From contig CAZQQD010000001.1 of assembly GCA_964595355.1 (NCBI GenBank), positions 24,878 through 88,877 on the forward strand: DNA of 64,000 nucleotides, in the 5' to 3' direction. This stretch comes from JAKAGZ01 sp964595355 (GTDB lineage: Bacteria; Bacteroidota; Ignavibacteria; Ignavibacteriales; Ignavibacteriaceae). A program made the translations under genes and the position numbers. This document shows, one piece after another, positions 43,966-54,733 of the stretch. The number at the start of each line of letters is the position of its first letter. Position 1 is the stretch's first letter. The notes beneath the pieces are model-generated. The model saw only the letters and a list, made by a program, of their open reading frames with translations. It was not told where the DNA came from and did not search any database.

Positions 43966-45855
43966 TTGAGCAAAATTAAATTAACATTCTTATTAATCTT
44001 TATTTCTCTTCTGACAATAAAGGCTCAGACAGTTTCAGTTTCATCTCTTTCCCTTGAGGGACTGAACTTTTCGATAAAAATCAGTGATATTCCGGCTTCC
44101 ATAAAAAACATTGAAGCGGTTCTCACCGGCAATAATAATAAAACAGTTTATAACTTTAATGTTAAAAACGGAGCAATCGATACAAGTATTGTAATAAATG
44201 AAACCGGCAATTTAGTTTTATCTTTCCCCGGTATAAATTTAGGAGAAAAGCCTATACGGGTCCTTCCCGGATGGTTGAGTATCCTTCCTCCTTTAATTGC
44301 AATTGTATTAGCTCTTCTTCTAAGACAGGTAATTATTTCACTTCTTATAGGCATTTATCTCGGCGCCGTTTTTATTAATAATTATAATCCGCTAATTGCA
44401 TTACTTCGGGTGCTTGATACCTATATAATCAATACACTTTCAGACCCATCACACGTAGAAATAATAGTTTTTACTACTCTTTTCGGTGGGGTAGTTGGTT
44501 TGATATCCAAATCTGGTGGTACAAAAGGTATGGCGGATGTAATAACGAAGTTTGCTAAAAAAAGAAAATCAGGAATGATTTCCACATGGCTTATGGGGAT
44601 TGCGATCTTTTTTGATGATTATGCAAACACACTCATCGTTGGAAATTTGATGAGACCGATCACAGATAAGATGAGAATTTCCCGTGAAAAACTTTCTTTT
44701 ATCGTTGATGCTACATCTGCACCTGTCGTTTGTCTTTTTATTGTTAGTTCCTGGATTGGTTATGAAATCGGCTTAATACATGATGGATTGAGAATAGTCG
44801 GTTCAACTGAAAATGCTTATAATGTTTTTATCCAGACAATACCTTACCGTTTCTATCCTATACTGATGTTGATATTTGTTTTTATGGTTTCTTATTTCGA
44901 AAGAGATTTTGGACCGATGTACAAAGCAGAAAAAAGGGCAATTGAAAAAAACAAACCATATAGAGACGGAGCTAAAATTGGTGATATGACAGAAACTTCC
45001 GATATCTTCGGGAATGAAGACAAAGCAAGGTGGTATAATGCAGTTGTACCGATTTTAGTATTGATTTTCGGTACAATAGCCGGGCTATATTATACCGGAA
45101 CAACTTCACTTATGAAACAAGGAATTACGGATTATGGTTTGCGGGAAATTATTGGGAGTTCAGATTCTTATTTAGCTCTTCTCTGGTCAAGTGCCTCTGC
45201 CTGTGGAGTTGCGGCAATAATGATTATTTCACAAAAAATTATGAATGTAAGTGATACACTCGATGCATGGTTTCTAGGAGTTCGTTCGATGTTGTTTGCT
45301 TTGATTATATTGACGCTGGCATGGTCTATAGGTTCAATTACACGAGATATTAAAACTGCTGATTATATAATAAGTATTATAGGGGACACAGTTAATCCAA
45401 GGTTTTTGCCTGTTCTGGTTTTTCTTGTTTGTGCACTGACAAGCTTTTCAACAGGAACAAGCTGGGGAACTATGGCCATTATTATGCCTATTGTGATTCC
45501 TCTTGGAACTGTCGTGCCGGCATTTTATCATTTCTCTCCGCTTGATAGCCAGATAATATTGCACGGTGTTATTAGTTCGGTACTTGCTGGCTCAGTTTTC
45601 GGTGATCATTGTTCTCCTATATCTGACACAACAATTCTAAGTTCAATGGCATCCAAGTGTGACCACATCGATCACGTGAGGACCCAGCTTCCATATGCGG
45701 TAGTGGTTGCAGTATTTTGTATGTTGATAGGAGATATTCCGACAGCTTATGGATTCTCACCATATCTTTCCATTATTATTATCACAGCCATACTAGGGGC
45801 AATTTTATTTTTCTTTGGTAAAAAAGTCAGTTATGATATCAGTAAGACAAATTAG
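43966..45855 (+). CDS. NhaC-type Na+/H+ antiporter with exported N-terminal extension
   Basis: Membrane antiporter of the NhaC family. The transport part (from about residue 105) shows IFFDDYANTLIVGNLMRPITD, DATSAPVVCLFIVSSWIGYE, TSFSTGTSWGTMAI and VFGDHCSPISDTTILSSMA, the family signatures. The 629-residue chain is longer than usual because about 100 residues precede it: a signal-like segment (KLTFLLIFISLLTIKAQ) and a beta-rich segment that would face the periplasm. The start is TTG at 43966. Substrate specificity (Na+/H+, or malate-lactate exchange as in some relatives) cannot be fixed. Confidence 0.85.
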   Translation: MSKIKLTFLLIFISLLTIKAQTVSVSSLSLEGLNFSIKISDIPASIKNIEAVLTGNNNKTVYNFNVKNGAIDTSIVINETGNLVLSFPGINLGEKPIRVLPGWLSILPPLIAIVLALLLRQVIISLLIGIYLGAVFINNYNPLIALLRVLDTYIINTLSDPSHVEIIVFTTLFGGVVGLISKSGGTKGMADVITKFAKKRKSGMISTWLMGIAIFFDDYANTLIVGNLMRPITDKMRISREKLSFIVDATSAPVVCLFIVSSWIGYEIGLIHDGLRIVGSTENAYNVFIQTIPYRFYPILMLIFVFMVSYFERDFGPMYKAEKRAIEKNKPYRDGAKIGDMTETSDIFGNEDKARWYNAVVPILVLIFGTIAGLYYTGTTSLMKQGITDYGLREIIGSSDSYLALLWSSASACGVAAIMIISQKIMNVSDTLDAWFLGVRSMLFALIILTLAWSIGSITRDIKTADYIISIIGDTVNPRFLPVLVFLVCALTSFSTGTSWGTMAIIMPIVIPLGTVVPAFYHFSPLDSQIILHGVISSVLAGSVFGDHCSPISDTTILSSMASKCDHIDHVRTQLPYAVVVAVFCMLIGDIPTAYGFSPYLSIIIITAILGAILFFFGKKVSYDISKTN

Positions 45856-45878
45856 TCTTTAATTAAAGGGATATTTTT

Positions 45879-46307
45879 ATGAAAAGAGCATTGTTATATC
45901 TTCTTTTCATTCTTTTAAGTTGCAGTATATTTCCGCAAGAGAAGTTGTTAGGTGGTCCCTGCGAAGGGTGTGAAGCAGTCTTTGAATATGGTAACAAGAT
46001 TTTAACTCCTGTCGATACACTACCGGATTTCAATAATCCGGGTCCGAAGTTAAAGGTTACCGGAACAATTTATCGCAGTGATGAGAAAACTCCTGCTGCA
46101 AATGTTATTTTATATATTTATCATACGAATCAAAAGGGGATATACGAAACACGCGGCAACAAAACCGGGTGGGGTAGGCGACACGGTTATATCAGAGGTT
46201 GGATAAAAACGGATAAAAATGGTAGATACACCTTCTACACATTAAAACCTGGAAGATACCCTAATGGGAAAACACCTGCACATATTCATGGTATACTTCT
46301 GGAACCT
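45879..46307 (+). CDS. Intradiol ring-cleavage dioxygenase-like protein, 3' end lost in gap
   Basis: The first 143 residues are present before the gap. An exported N-terminus (KRALLYLLFILLSCSIF, possibly a lipobox at LLSC) leads to GGPCEGCEAVFEYG and a dioxygenase-type beta domain: VTGTIYRSDEKTPAANVILY, IYHTNQKGIYE, IRGWIKTDKNGRYTFYTLKP and HIHGILLEP. The intradiol family uses two Tyr and two His as iron ligands; the Tyr/Arg/His-rich pieces are visible but the end is missing. Exported members are common in Bacteroidota, with unknown substrates. AAAGGG precedes the ATG. Confidence 0.75.
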
Positions 46308-46407
46308 NNNNNNNNNNNNNNNNNNNNNNNNNNNNNNNNNNNNNNNNNNNNNNNNNNNNNNNNNNNNNNNNNNNNNNNNNNNNNNNNNNNNNNNNNNNNN
46401 NNNNNNN
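46308..46407. other. Assembly gap of 100 N
   Basis: Run of exactly 100 N, a scaffold gap of unknown true length. It removes the 3' ends of the dioxygenase-like gene and of uvrC, which converge here. Confidence 0.99.
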
Positions 46408-48182
46408 ACCACTTTTGAAAGAGTTTCAGTATCGGCGTTTTGGATTGCAGAAAGACTGCCAATTTCCTTTAATAATTTATCAGCAGTTGACTTACCGATT
46501 CCCTTAATTTCTTTTAACTCTGTTGTAATAGTTCGTTTACTCCTTCTGTTTCTATGAAAAGTAATTGCAAATCGATGAGCTTCATCTCTCACCTGTTGAA
46601 GTAGTTTTAATCCAGATGAGGTTTTGGGAACTGATTCTGGCTCTGAATTTCCCGGAAAAAATACTTCTTCAAGCCTTTTTGCCAGGCCGATAATATTAAA
46701 ATTTTTATAGCCGAGCTCCTTTAAAACACTTATCGCACTTGATAGTTGTCCCTTTCCGCCGTCCACCATAATAAGATCGGGCAGAGATTGATTTTCTTCC
46801 TTAAGCTTTTTGTATCTTCTTTCAATAACTTCTCGCATACTGGAAAAGTCATCCGGTCCCTCTACAGTTTTAATAATGAATTTTCTGTAAAGACTTTTCT
46901 TTGGCTTTCCGTCAATGAAGACGACCACGCTTGCTACTGAATCGGTTCCCTGCAGGTTTGAGATATCGAAACATTCGATTTTTCTCGGAAGAACTTTCAA
47001 TCTTAAATCCCTTTGAAGTGCAGAAAGAGAGTAGGGAACGTTTCCCTGATTTTTCATTTTTTGGATTTGAATTTCTTTCAATTGGAGTATGGCATTTTGC
47101 TTGCACATTTTTATCAGTGAGAGAGCATCGCTGTTTTTTTTTGGCACAACAAATTTTACTTTTTTTTCGGCTCTACCGCTCAGCCAATAAGAGAGTGTTT
47201 CCATGTCAGCAGGTTCAGTTTCCATTAAAATTTCTTTTGGAACTTCTATGAATTCACCTCCGTAATAAAACTTGATTGCTGCGGCATAAATGTCCGTTTG
47301 TTCATCACCTTCGTTAATTCCGAGTTTCAATTGTTTCTTAGCTGTCAACTTGCCACCGCGTATATTAAAAATTGAACATGCAGAGTCTTTCCCTTCATAA
47401 GCAATTGATATAACGTCACGATCTTCAAAGTCATTAGCAACGATTTTTTGTCTCGATGAAATTACATTTAGCTGATCTCTCTTATCCCTTATCTCTGCAG
47501 CCTTTTCGTATTGCATTTTTTCAACAGCGGTCTCCATTTTTGTAGTCAGTTCTTTAATCAATTCATCGGTTTTACCTTTTAATAGTTTTACAACTTCACC
47601 TACCATATCGTTATAATCTTTTTCAGATACAAGTCCTTCACAAGGTCCATCGCATTTGTGGATGTGATAATCGAGACAAATTTTGAATTTCTTCTTGTCT
47701 ATTGCTTCCTGGTCTATATTCAGCTTGCAGCTTCTTATTTTAAAAATCTGGTTAATCATCCGGAGTGCCGATTTCATATCTTTTACATTCGTATAAGGCC
47801 CAAAATATTTAGAACCGTCTTTCACTACTCTTCTGGTTGGGTAAACGCGTGGATAAGGTTCATTTGTTACTTTTATAAATGGATAAGACTTATCGTCTTT
47901 TAAATTAATATTATAACGCGGCTTCAGGTCTTTTATCAGGTTATTTTCTAAAACGAGCGCTTCTATTTCATTATCAGTAACGATTAGTTCGAAGTCGTTT
48001 ATCTTATTAACAAGCGCAAGCGTTTTAGCAGAGGTAATGTTTTCGTGAAAGTAACTTCTCACTCGGTTCTTTAAATTTCTGGCTTTGCCAACATAAATAA
48101 CCTTGCCTTTTTCGTTCAGAAATTGATAGACCCCAGGATTATCCGGCAGATTTTTGACCTTGGATTCTAAATTGCTATTCAT
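46408..48182 (-). CDS. uvrC: Excinuclease ABC subunit C, 3' end lost in gap
   Basis: Nuclease subunit of nucleotide excision repair that makes both incisions. The GIY-YIG domain is at the N-terminus (PGVYQFLNEKGKVIYVGKAR). A UVR motif (KMETAVEKMQYEKAAEIRDK) and the RNase H-like endonuclease domain (ECFDISNLQGTDSVASVVVF and LIMVDGGKGQLSSA) follow, then the first helix-hairpin-helix (LKEIKGIGKSTADKLLKEIG). About the last 20-30 residues fall in the gap. The ATG at 48182 gives the usual N-terminus. Confidence 0.95.
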
Positions 48183-48289
48183 ACTGGCTAAAATGATTTA
48201 TAGCAAATTAAAATAAAAATGGGTCTAATGAAATGCTAAATTATGTAGAAAATCAGAATTAAATATTCTATGAGAGTTTTAGAAGCTTA

Positions 48290-49531
48290 TTACGTTAATA
48301 CTTGGTTTTTCCCAATCACAACGATCCCACTGTCAGTGACCGTAAATTTCTTTTTATCACCTTCCAGGTCAAAGCCGATTTCATAACTTTCAGGTATAGT
48401 TACGTTTTTATCAATTATTGCTCTTCTTATTCTTGCATGCCTTCCTATGTTGCAACTGTTCATTATTATGGAATCGGTAACGTATGAAAAACTATTTACC
48501 TTTACATTCGGGCCGATTAAAGAACGTTCGACCAGACCGCCCGAAACAATAGTACCATCACATATCATAGAGTTCAAAGTTCTTCCAACTCTTTCAGCTT
48601 CATGTGATACAGTTTTTGCGGGGGGATATTGGTACTGGTATGTTCTCATAGGCCAGGAGAGATCATAAAAATTAAATTCGGGAGAAACGCTGATCAGATC
48701 CATACTTGCTTCATAGTAACTGTCGATTGTTCCTATATCTCTCCAGTAAGGTTTTGTTTTCTTATTTTCGTCATAGAACCGATATGCAATAACATTTAAT
48801 TTATTTTTTACCATATATGGAATAATATCATGCCCAAAATCATTAGCATCTAATTTTTGATTTTCCATTTCAGTAATTACATTTCTCAATACGTCAGCAT
48901 TAAAAACATAAATTCCCATATTCACAAAAGAATCGTCTGGTGAATCGGGAAGTACAGGAGGGCTTTGTGGCTTTTCAATAAAAGATTTTACCCTGTATTT
49001 ATCATCGACTCCGACAATACCAAATCTGCTCGCTTGTTCCTTGGGAATCTGTATACAGGACATTGAAAGATCTGCTTTTTTGTCAACATGATATTGAAGC
49101 ATTTTCAAGTAATCCATTTTGTAAATATGATCACCGCTGAGTATCAATACCCACTTTACTCCTTTGTTAGATGAGAATAAATTCAGGTTTTGATAAATTG
49201 CATTTGCTGTCCCAAGGTACCAGTCTTTTGTCATTTTTCTTTGCGGTGGAACAGAATAAATAAATTCTCCAAGTTCGGGATTAAAGATACTCCATGCTTC
49301 AAGAATATGTTGGTTAAGTGAATCCGACTTATATTGAACGAGTATATAAATTTTACGAAGTCCTGAGTTCAGGCAGTTGGAAAGCGCAAAATCAATGATT
49401 CTATATTTGCCGCCGAAGGGAACTGCGGGTTTACTTCTGTGGTCTGTTAGCGGCTGGAGCCTTTCACCCTGTCCACCTGCAAGAATCATTGTTATCGTGT
49501 CTCTTAATATCGACGAACCAGGGAAAGTCAT
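48290..49531 (-). CDS. glgC: Glucose-1-phosphate adenylyltransferase
   Basis: Makes ADP-glucose for glycogen synthesis. The nucleotidyltransferase domain begins with the signature ILAGGQGERLQPLTDHRSKP, then FGGKYRIIDFALSNCLNSG, and contains HIYKMDYLKMLQYH and FIEKPQSPP. The C-terminal left-handed beta-helix (VERSLIGPNVKVNSFSYV) completes the 413 residues. AAGGAG lies five bases before the ATG. No other glycogen gene is adjacent. Confidence 0.95.
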   Translation of the reverse strand: MTFPGSSILRDTITMILAGGQGERLQPLTDHRSKPAVPFGGKYRIIDFALSNCLNSGLRKIYILVQYKSDSLNQHILEAWSIFNPELGEFIYSVPPQRKMTKDWYLGTANAIYQNLNLFSSNKGVKWVLILSGDHIYKMDYLKMLQYHVDKKADLSMSCIQIPKEQASRFGIVGVDDKYRVKSFIEKPQSPPVLPDSPDDSFVNMGIYVFNADVLRNVITEMENQKLDANDFGHDIIPYMVKNKLNVIAYRFYDENKKTKPYWRDIGTIDSYYEASMDLISVSPEFNFYDLSWPMRTYQYQYPPAKTVSHEAERVGRTLNSMICDGTIVSGGLVERSLIGPNVKVNSFSYVTDSIIMNSCNIGRHARIRRAIIDKNVTIPESYEIGFDLEGDKKKFTVTDSGIVVIGKNQVLT

Positions 49532-49830
49532 ATCTGCTCCTTATAATTAATTAAAATATATCTATTTATTGTTTTATTGGCAATGTTATAAACAGTGAAA
49601 TTATTGTTAATTAAATTGCCTGAGATTAATCTATTCCTGAATATTTTGTTCCGGATTGTTTCTCAGTTAAAAGTTACTTTTTATTATAATTGAACGAGTG
49701 CTATAATTAAAGTATCTTTTTATAACTTAATAATAGTTTTATTTATTTTTTTGATTTATTACACGTCAATATTTGATAATACTATTTTACATATCTAATA
49801 TCAACCTTACTGGATTATGGTAGCCCTCTT
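49532..49830 (+). other. Divergent intergenic region, 299 bases
   Basis: AT-rich spacer between the starts of glgC and the M1 peptidase. It must hold both promoters; I see no open frame or structured RNA. Confidence 0.5.
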
Positions 49831-51480
49831 ATGAAAAAAAATTATTTTTATTTTTTTACTCTTCTTTTTAGTCTATTTACTATTGTCTTTCCTGTTCAGG
49901 CGGTACAAAAATTAAAGACCGGCTCCGATACTACAAGCTCGGGATACATTTCTGGTAATCAGTATGATATTGATATTCTAAGCTACGATCTTTCAATCGA
50001 TCTCTATCCTGAAATGAAATTAATGAAAGGAAATGCAATATTAACAGGGGTCATTACTAATAAAAAAATTAAGAGGCTGGATCTTAATTTTTATGACAAC
50101 TTAAAAATCTCAAACGCGACAATTGACGGAAAACCGACAAAATATGAAAGGACATCCACAAGCATTTCGTTGCCTTTAAATAAGGTATTAAAGGATACTT
50201 TCAAATTGAACATAGTTTATAAAGGGACTCCAAAAAAAGTCGGATTGTCTTCCTTTGTATTCGGTGAAATGAATTCTCACTCTGTTGTCTACACACTGAA
50301 TGAACCTGAATATGCATCAACGTGGTTTCCCTGCGATGACAGACCAGACGATAAAGCTTTGCTTGATATTAAAATTACAAACGATTCTTCTCGGGTTTCT
50401 ATTTCCAACGGTAAACTTATGGATGTTACGACTGAAGGAGACAGGAAGACTTACCATTGGAGAACTTTTTATCCTATATCGACATATCTCATTTGTCTTT
50501 ATTCTTCAAATTACACAGCATTTGACGACAAGTATATTTCACAGGATAAAGCAGACACAATGACGATAAAATATTTTGTTTTTCCGAGACAACTACAAGA
50601 TGCAAAAGTTGATTTCAGCGATCACGTAGAAATGATGAATTATTTTGCACAAACATTTGGTGAATATCCTTTTATAAAAGAAAAATATGGAGTTGCTGAA
50701 TTTCTTTGGCAACTTGGAGCGGAGGAGCATCAAACTATAACAGGAATCGGCTCTGTTTTTATTGGAGGCAGGAAATTCTTTAATGATATTTACGCTCACG
50801 AACTTGCACATCAATGGTTTGGCGATGCGGTCGGATTGAAATCGTGGAAAGAAATCTGGCTGAATGAGGGATTCGCCTCTTATTGTGAGGCTCTTTATGC
50901 AGAACACATCGGTGGGCCGGGTGCTCTGGAATCTAAAATGATGAGTAAATTTCATAACCATTTTTCTGATAAAATATACAACCCGGGAGATCTGTTCTCT
51001 CAAACAATTTATGACAAAGGTGCCTGGGTTTTAAATATGCTAAGATGGGAAATTGGAGACACTGCTTTCTTCAAATCAATGAGAAACTATTTTAACACCT
51101 ACAAGTATAAAAATGCATCCATTGACGATTTCAAAAAGATATGTGAAAATGTATCTGACAAAGGTCTTGACCATTTTTTTAACCAGTGGATATTTGAAGG
51201 CACCGGAATAATAAATGAAAAATATAACTGGAATGTTACTCAAGAAGCGAACGATTATAAGCTTGGAATAGAGCTAAACCAGACACAGGTGGGATTTAAA
51301 ACCTATAAATTTTTACTGGAAGTTGAAGTAAAATTCGAGGATAACTCGACACAATTCATTAAATTTGAGATTAATAAAAGAAATCAAAATACTGGATTCA
51401 TATTCAGGAAAAGGCCAGTAGCCCTTATTTTCGATCCTCACAGATGGATACTTGGTACCTTTGTTCAAGATAATAAGTGA
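49831..51480 (+). CDS. Exported M1-family zinc metallopeptidase
   Basis: 549 residues with a signal peptide (YFYFFTLLFSLFTIVFPVQA). An N-terminal beta saddle domain precedes the gluzincin site: HELAH at residues 323-327 and the third zinc ligand Glu346 in WLNEGFASYCEALYAE, which fits HExxH-x18-E. The GxMEN exopeptidase motif expected before it is not recognisable; the region reads AEEHQTITGIGS instead, so it may not be a typical aminopeptidase. The C-terminus ends in a beta domain. It probably acts in the periplasm or outside the cell. Confidence 0.87.
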   Translation: MKKNYFYFFTLLFSLFTIVFPVQAVQKLKTGSDTTSSGYISGNQYDIDILSYDLSIDLYPEMKLMKGNAILTGVITNKKIKRLDLNFYDNLKISNATIDGKPTKYERTSTSISLPLNKVLKDTFKLNIVYKGTPKKVGLSSFVFGEMNSHSVVYTLNEPEYASTWFPCDDRPDDKALLDIKITNDSSRVSISNGKLMDVTTEGDRKTYHWRTFYPISTYLICLYSSNYTAFDDKYISQDKADTMTIKYFVFPRQLQDAKVDFSDHVEMMNYFAQTFGEYPFIKEKYGVAEFLWQLGAEEHQTITGIGSVFIGGRKFFNDIYAHELAHQWFGDAVGLKSWKEIWLNEGFASYCEALYAEHIGGPGALESKMMSKFHNHFSDKIYNPGDLFSQTIYDKGAWVLNMLRWEIGDTAFFKSMRNYFNTYKYKNASIDDFKKICENVSDKGLDHFFNQWIFEGTGIINEKYNWNVTQEANDYKLGIELNQTQVGFKTYKFLLEVEVKFEDNSTQFIKFEINKRNQNTGFIFRKRPVALIFDPHRWILGTFVQDNK

Positions 51481-51633
51481 TAACGGAAGGATTCAAGGAT
51501 ATTGGAAATGATAAACAACACGTTATATTTGAGATACTACCAAACTATCCCTTTAAAAATCAAGGACTGACTTATTATCTTTTATTTATACTATTTATAA
51601 ACTATTTTTTTAAAATAAATTTTTAATTATTTA

Positions 51634-52359
51634 GTGAAAGACTCTTATCTCTTTATTTCAGATATACATCTTGGTCTGCAGACCAATGTAATCGAACGGA
51701 GAAAAGAAAGGCTTCTGGTTAAGTTTTTAAAATTTGCCCAGGAAAATGCAAAAGAACTCTTTATCATTGGTGATCTTTTTGATTACTGGTTCGAATATAG
51801 AAAAGTTTATCAAAAAGGATTTTTCAGAACCCTTACGGCTCTTCAGGATATTACCGAAAGTGGTATAAAAGTTCATTACTGGATAGGCAACCACGATTTT
51901 ATGCACAGGAATTTTTTTAGTGATGAGATAGGCGCTGTTATGTATGAGGATCCTGCTGAATTTACCCTTGATGGGAAGAAATTTTATATCGGACATGGTG
52001 ATGGGCTGGTAAAAAACGATGTCGGCTATCTTATATTAAAAAAAATAATGAGGAATAAATTTGTCCAGGGAATATATTCCTGGATTCATCCTGATATTGG
52101 AGTTAGCCTGGCAAGTGGTACGAGTAGAAAAAGCAGGGAATATACAAATCAGAAAGATTATGGAGAGGAAGATGGTATGCTCGAAGCGGCGAAAGGAAAA
52201 ATTGACGAAGGGTTTGATTATGTGTTATTCGGACATCTTCACGAAAGGTGTTTTATAGATTATAATAAAGGACATTATATAAATTTAGGCTGGTGGGTTG
52301 ATTCGCCTTGCTACGGAACTTTTAAGAACAATAAATTTGAAATTGTAGACTGGACTTAG
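51634..52359 (+). CDS. lpxH: UDP-2,3-diacylglucosamine hydrolase
   Basis: Calcineurin-like phosphoesterase of lipid A synthesis that releases lipid X. The metal-binding motifs appear in order: FISDIHLG, IGDLFDYWFEY, YWIGNHDFMHR, IGHGDGL and FGHLHERC. The 241 residues match. The start is GTG at 51634. The PBP1A-type gene begins one base after the stop. Its presence supports a lipopolysaccharide-bearing outer membrane. Confidence 0.9.
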   Translation: MKDSYLFISDIHLGLQTNVIERRKERLLVKFLKFAQENAKELFIIGDLFDYWFEYRKVYQKGFFRTLTALQDITESGIKVHYWIGNHDFMHRNFFSDEIGAVMYEDPAEFTLDGKKFYIGHGDGLVKNDVGYLILKKIMRNKFVQGIYSWIHPDIGVSLASGTSRKSREYTNQKDYGEEDGMLEAAKGKIDEGFDYVLFGHLHERCFIDYNKGHYINLGWWVDSPCYGTFKNNKFEIVDWT

Positions 52360-52360
52360 A

Positions 52361-54634
52361 ATGGCAAAAAAGAAAGAAGAGGATTTAAAGGAATATTTCA
52401 ACGATTCCAAAAAAAGGAACAAAAAGAAATTTTCTAATTTGAGCTGGAAGTATCGGCTAATTATTCTCGGCGTTGCAGTAATAGCAGTAGGCACTTTTGT
52501 CTATTATGTAATATCCGGACTGCCATCTCTCGAACAGCTCGAAAATCCGAAGCCGCAACTTGCTTCAACTGTTTATACATCTGACGGGGAAGTGCTCGGC
52601 CAGTTTTATATTGAGAACAGAATAGAAACTCATCTTGATAGTCTTCCAAGCTATCTTCCCAATGCATTGATCTCAACAGAGGACAGAAAATTTTACACAC
52701 ACTGGGGTGTTGATCTCGACCGCTTTGCTAAGGCGATGGTGAAAAACGTACTGACATTTTCTCACGAAGGAGCAAGCACAATAACACAACAGCTTGCAAA
52801 AAATCTTTATAATCTTAAAGATCGAAATGAAAATGCATTTGAGACTGTAATAAGAAAAATAAGAGAATGGATTACTGCGGTCCAGATTGAAAAGACATAC
52901 ACCAAAAAGGAAATTCTCCAGTTATACCTGAATGTTTCATATTTTGGCAGAAGTGCTTATGGAATAGAATCGGCTGCGAGGGTTTATTTTGGAAAAACCG
53001 GCAAGGAACTAACTCTTCCCGAATCAGCTATGTTGATAGCTTTGTTGAAGTCATCGGCATATTATGATCCGGTTAAACATCCCGAGAATGCATTGGCAAG
53101 AAGAAATCTTGTCATGTATAATATGGTTGCCAACGGCATGCTTACCGAAGAGAAGTACGAAGAATTAAAAGCAAAACCTATTGTACTTGCATCTGAAAAA
53201 GTCGGCGGTCATTCGAGCATTGCTCCACATTTCATGGAATATATCAGGCAGCAAATGGAAGCAATGGCTGATAAATACGGTTACGATCTTTATCGTGATG
53301 GATTGAACATTTACACTACACTTGATTCAAGGATGCAGAAAATTGCAAACAAAGCTGCTGCCGATCATCTTAAAGAGTACCAGGCATTGTTTGACAAAAA
53401 ATGGAAATGGAGTAAAAACAGGGATTTGCTGGCAAACATTCTTGATAGGGATATAAAAGGTTCGGAAGAGTACAAGGCAGCAACTACTCCTGAAGAAAAA
53501 GCTGATGTTTATAACAAACTGAAGCTGGATAAGAATTTCGTTGATAACATTAAAAAGGATGCAACAACAATACAGGCTGGGTTTGTAGCGCTTGATCCAC
53601 ATACCGGGCAGATAAAAGCCATGGTAGGTGGTGAGAATCAGACTTTTGGAAGAGGATTGAATCACGCAACAGGTATACGTAGACAATCAGGATCGGCGTT
53701 TAAACCGTTTGTCTATACTGTTGCAATCGATAACGGGTATTTTCCTGCATACACTTTGCTTAACCAGAAATTTGATTATAACGGCTGGTCACCTGATAAT
53801 TTTGCTGAAAATGAATATGGTGGTTATACTACCCTGCGTTACGCTCTTGCACATTCGCTTAATGTAATTGCAGGAAGGATGACTATTGGCGACAACCCTA
53901 TTGCTCCTCCAAGCCAGGTGGTTAAATACGCAAAAAATATGGGAATTGAATCGCCTTTAGGCCCTTATCCTTCCATAGCGCTCGGTACTTCGGAAGTTAC
54001 CCCTCTGGAAATGACCTCTGCTTACGGAACCCTTGCAAATAAAGGTGTTCATGTTTCTCCGATTTCAATTTTAAAGATCGAAGATAAGAACGGAATATTG
54101 ATAGATCAGTTTGTGCCGGAATATAAAGAGGCAATATCACAACAGACAGCATCTATCATTACAAATATGTTACAGGATGTAATTGAAACAGGAACAGGAG
54201 TAGGTGTCAGAAGGTATTTCCAATATCCGGCTGCAGGCAAAACAGGAACTACACAGGATTTTGCTGATGCATGGTTTGTAGGCTATACTCCTGAACTGGC
54301 TGCAGGTGTGTGGGTAGGTTTCGATGATCACAGAGTCAAGTTTACAGCAGGGTACGGACAGGGTGGAAAAGCTGCGTTGCCTATATGGGCAAAATTTATG
54401 GAGGGAGTTTATAAAGAACTGAATATTCCTGTCGAGTATTTTGAACTTGCGCCCGGTGTTATTAGTGCGCAGTTTTGTCAGGAGACAATGGATGAAGGTG
54501 ATACAAGGCTCGCAACACCATATTGTCCAGTTGTTGTTACAGATATTATTAATTCCAAAAATCTTCCACGCCAATGTGAAATTCATACAGGAGGAAAAAT
54601 TAAAGAGGAAAAGAAAGGGGATACGGGGTGGTAG
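52361..54634 (+). CDS. Penicillin-binding protein 1A-type, bifunctional
   Basis: Class A PBP that polymerises and cross-links peptidoglycan. It has a basic cytosolic lead, one membrane segment (YRLIILGVAVIAVGTFVYYV), and a GT51 glycosyltransferase domain with STEDRKFYTHWGVD, GASTITQQLAKNLY and KEILQLYLNVSYFG. The transpeptidase domain has Ser445 in SGSAFKPFVYT, SLN in AHSLNVIAGR and KTGTT in GKTGTTQDFADAWF. The length of 757 residues is normal. It is one base after lpxH and probably co-transcribed with it. Confidence 0.94.
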   Translation: MAKKKEEDLKEYFNDSKKRNKKKFSNLSWKYRLIILGVAVIAVGTFVYYVISGLPSLEQLENPKPQLASTVYTSDGEVLGQFYIENRIETHLDSLPSYLPNALISTEDRKFYTHWGVDLDRFAKAMVKNVLTFSHEGASTITQQLAKNLYNLKDRNENAFETVIRKIREWITAVQIEKTYTKKEILQLYLNVSYFGRSAYGIESAARVYFGKTGKELTLPESAMLIALLKSSAYYDPVKHPENALARRNLVMYNMVANGMLTEEKYEELKAKPIVLASEKVGGHSSIAPHFMEYIRQQMEAMADKYGYDLYRDGLNIYTTLDSRMQKIANKAAADHLKEYQALFDKKWKWSKNRDLLANILDRDIKGSEEYKAATTPEEKADVYNKLKLDKNFVDNIKKDATTIQAGFVALDPHTGQIKAMVGGENQTFGRGLNHATGIRRQSGSAFKPFVYTVAIDNGYFPAYTLLNQKFDYNGWSPDNFAENEYGGYTTLRYALAHSLNVIAGRMTIGDNPIAPPSQVVKYAKNMGIESPLGPYPSIALGTSEVTPLEMTSAYGTLANKGVHVSPISILKIEDKNGILIDQFVPEYKEAISQQTASIITNMLQDVIETGTGVGVRRYFQYPAAGKTGTTQDFADAWFVGYTPELAAGVWVGFDDHRVKFTAGYGQGGKAALPIWAKFMEGVYKELNIPVEYFELAPGVISAQFCQETMDEGDTRLATPYCPVVVTDIINSKNLPRQCEIHTGGKIKEEKKGDTGW

Positions 54635-54733
54635 GGTAAACGGGAACCAAATTATGAATGCTGAATTCTTAATTAGTTGAATTGATGATTTAAGTATAAT
54701 TTAGCTGTAAATTTATATTTGAAAATTTTGATT

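Noticed and set aside
46242..46418. Reading frames running through the first N gap
   Set aside because: Frames across an N run of unknown length are meaningless; both genes were ended at the gap edges.
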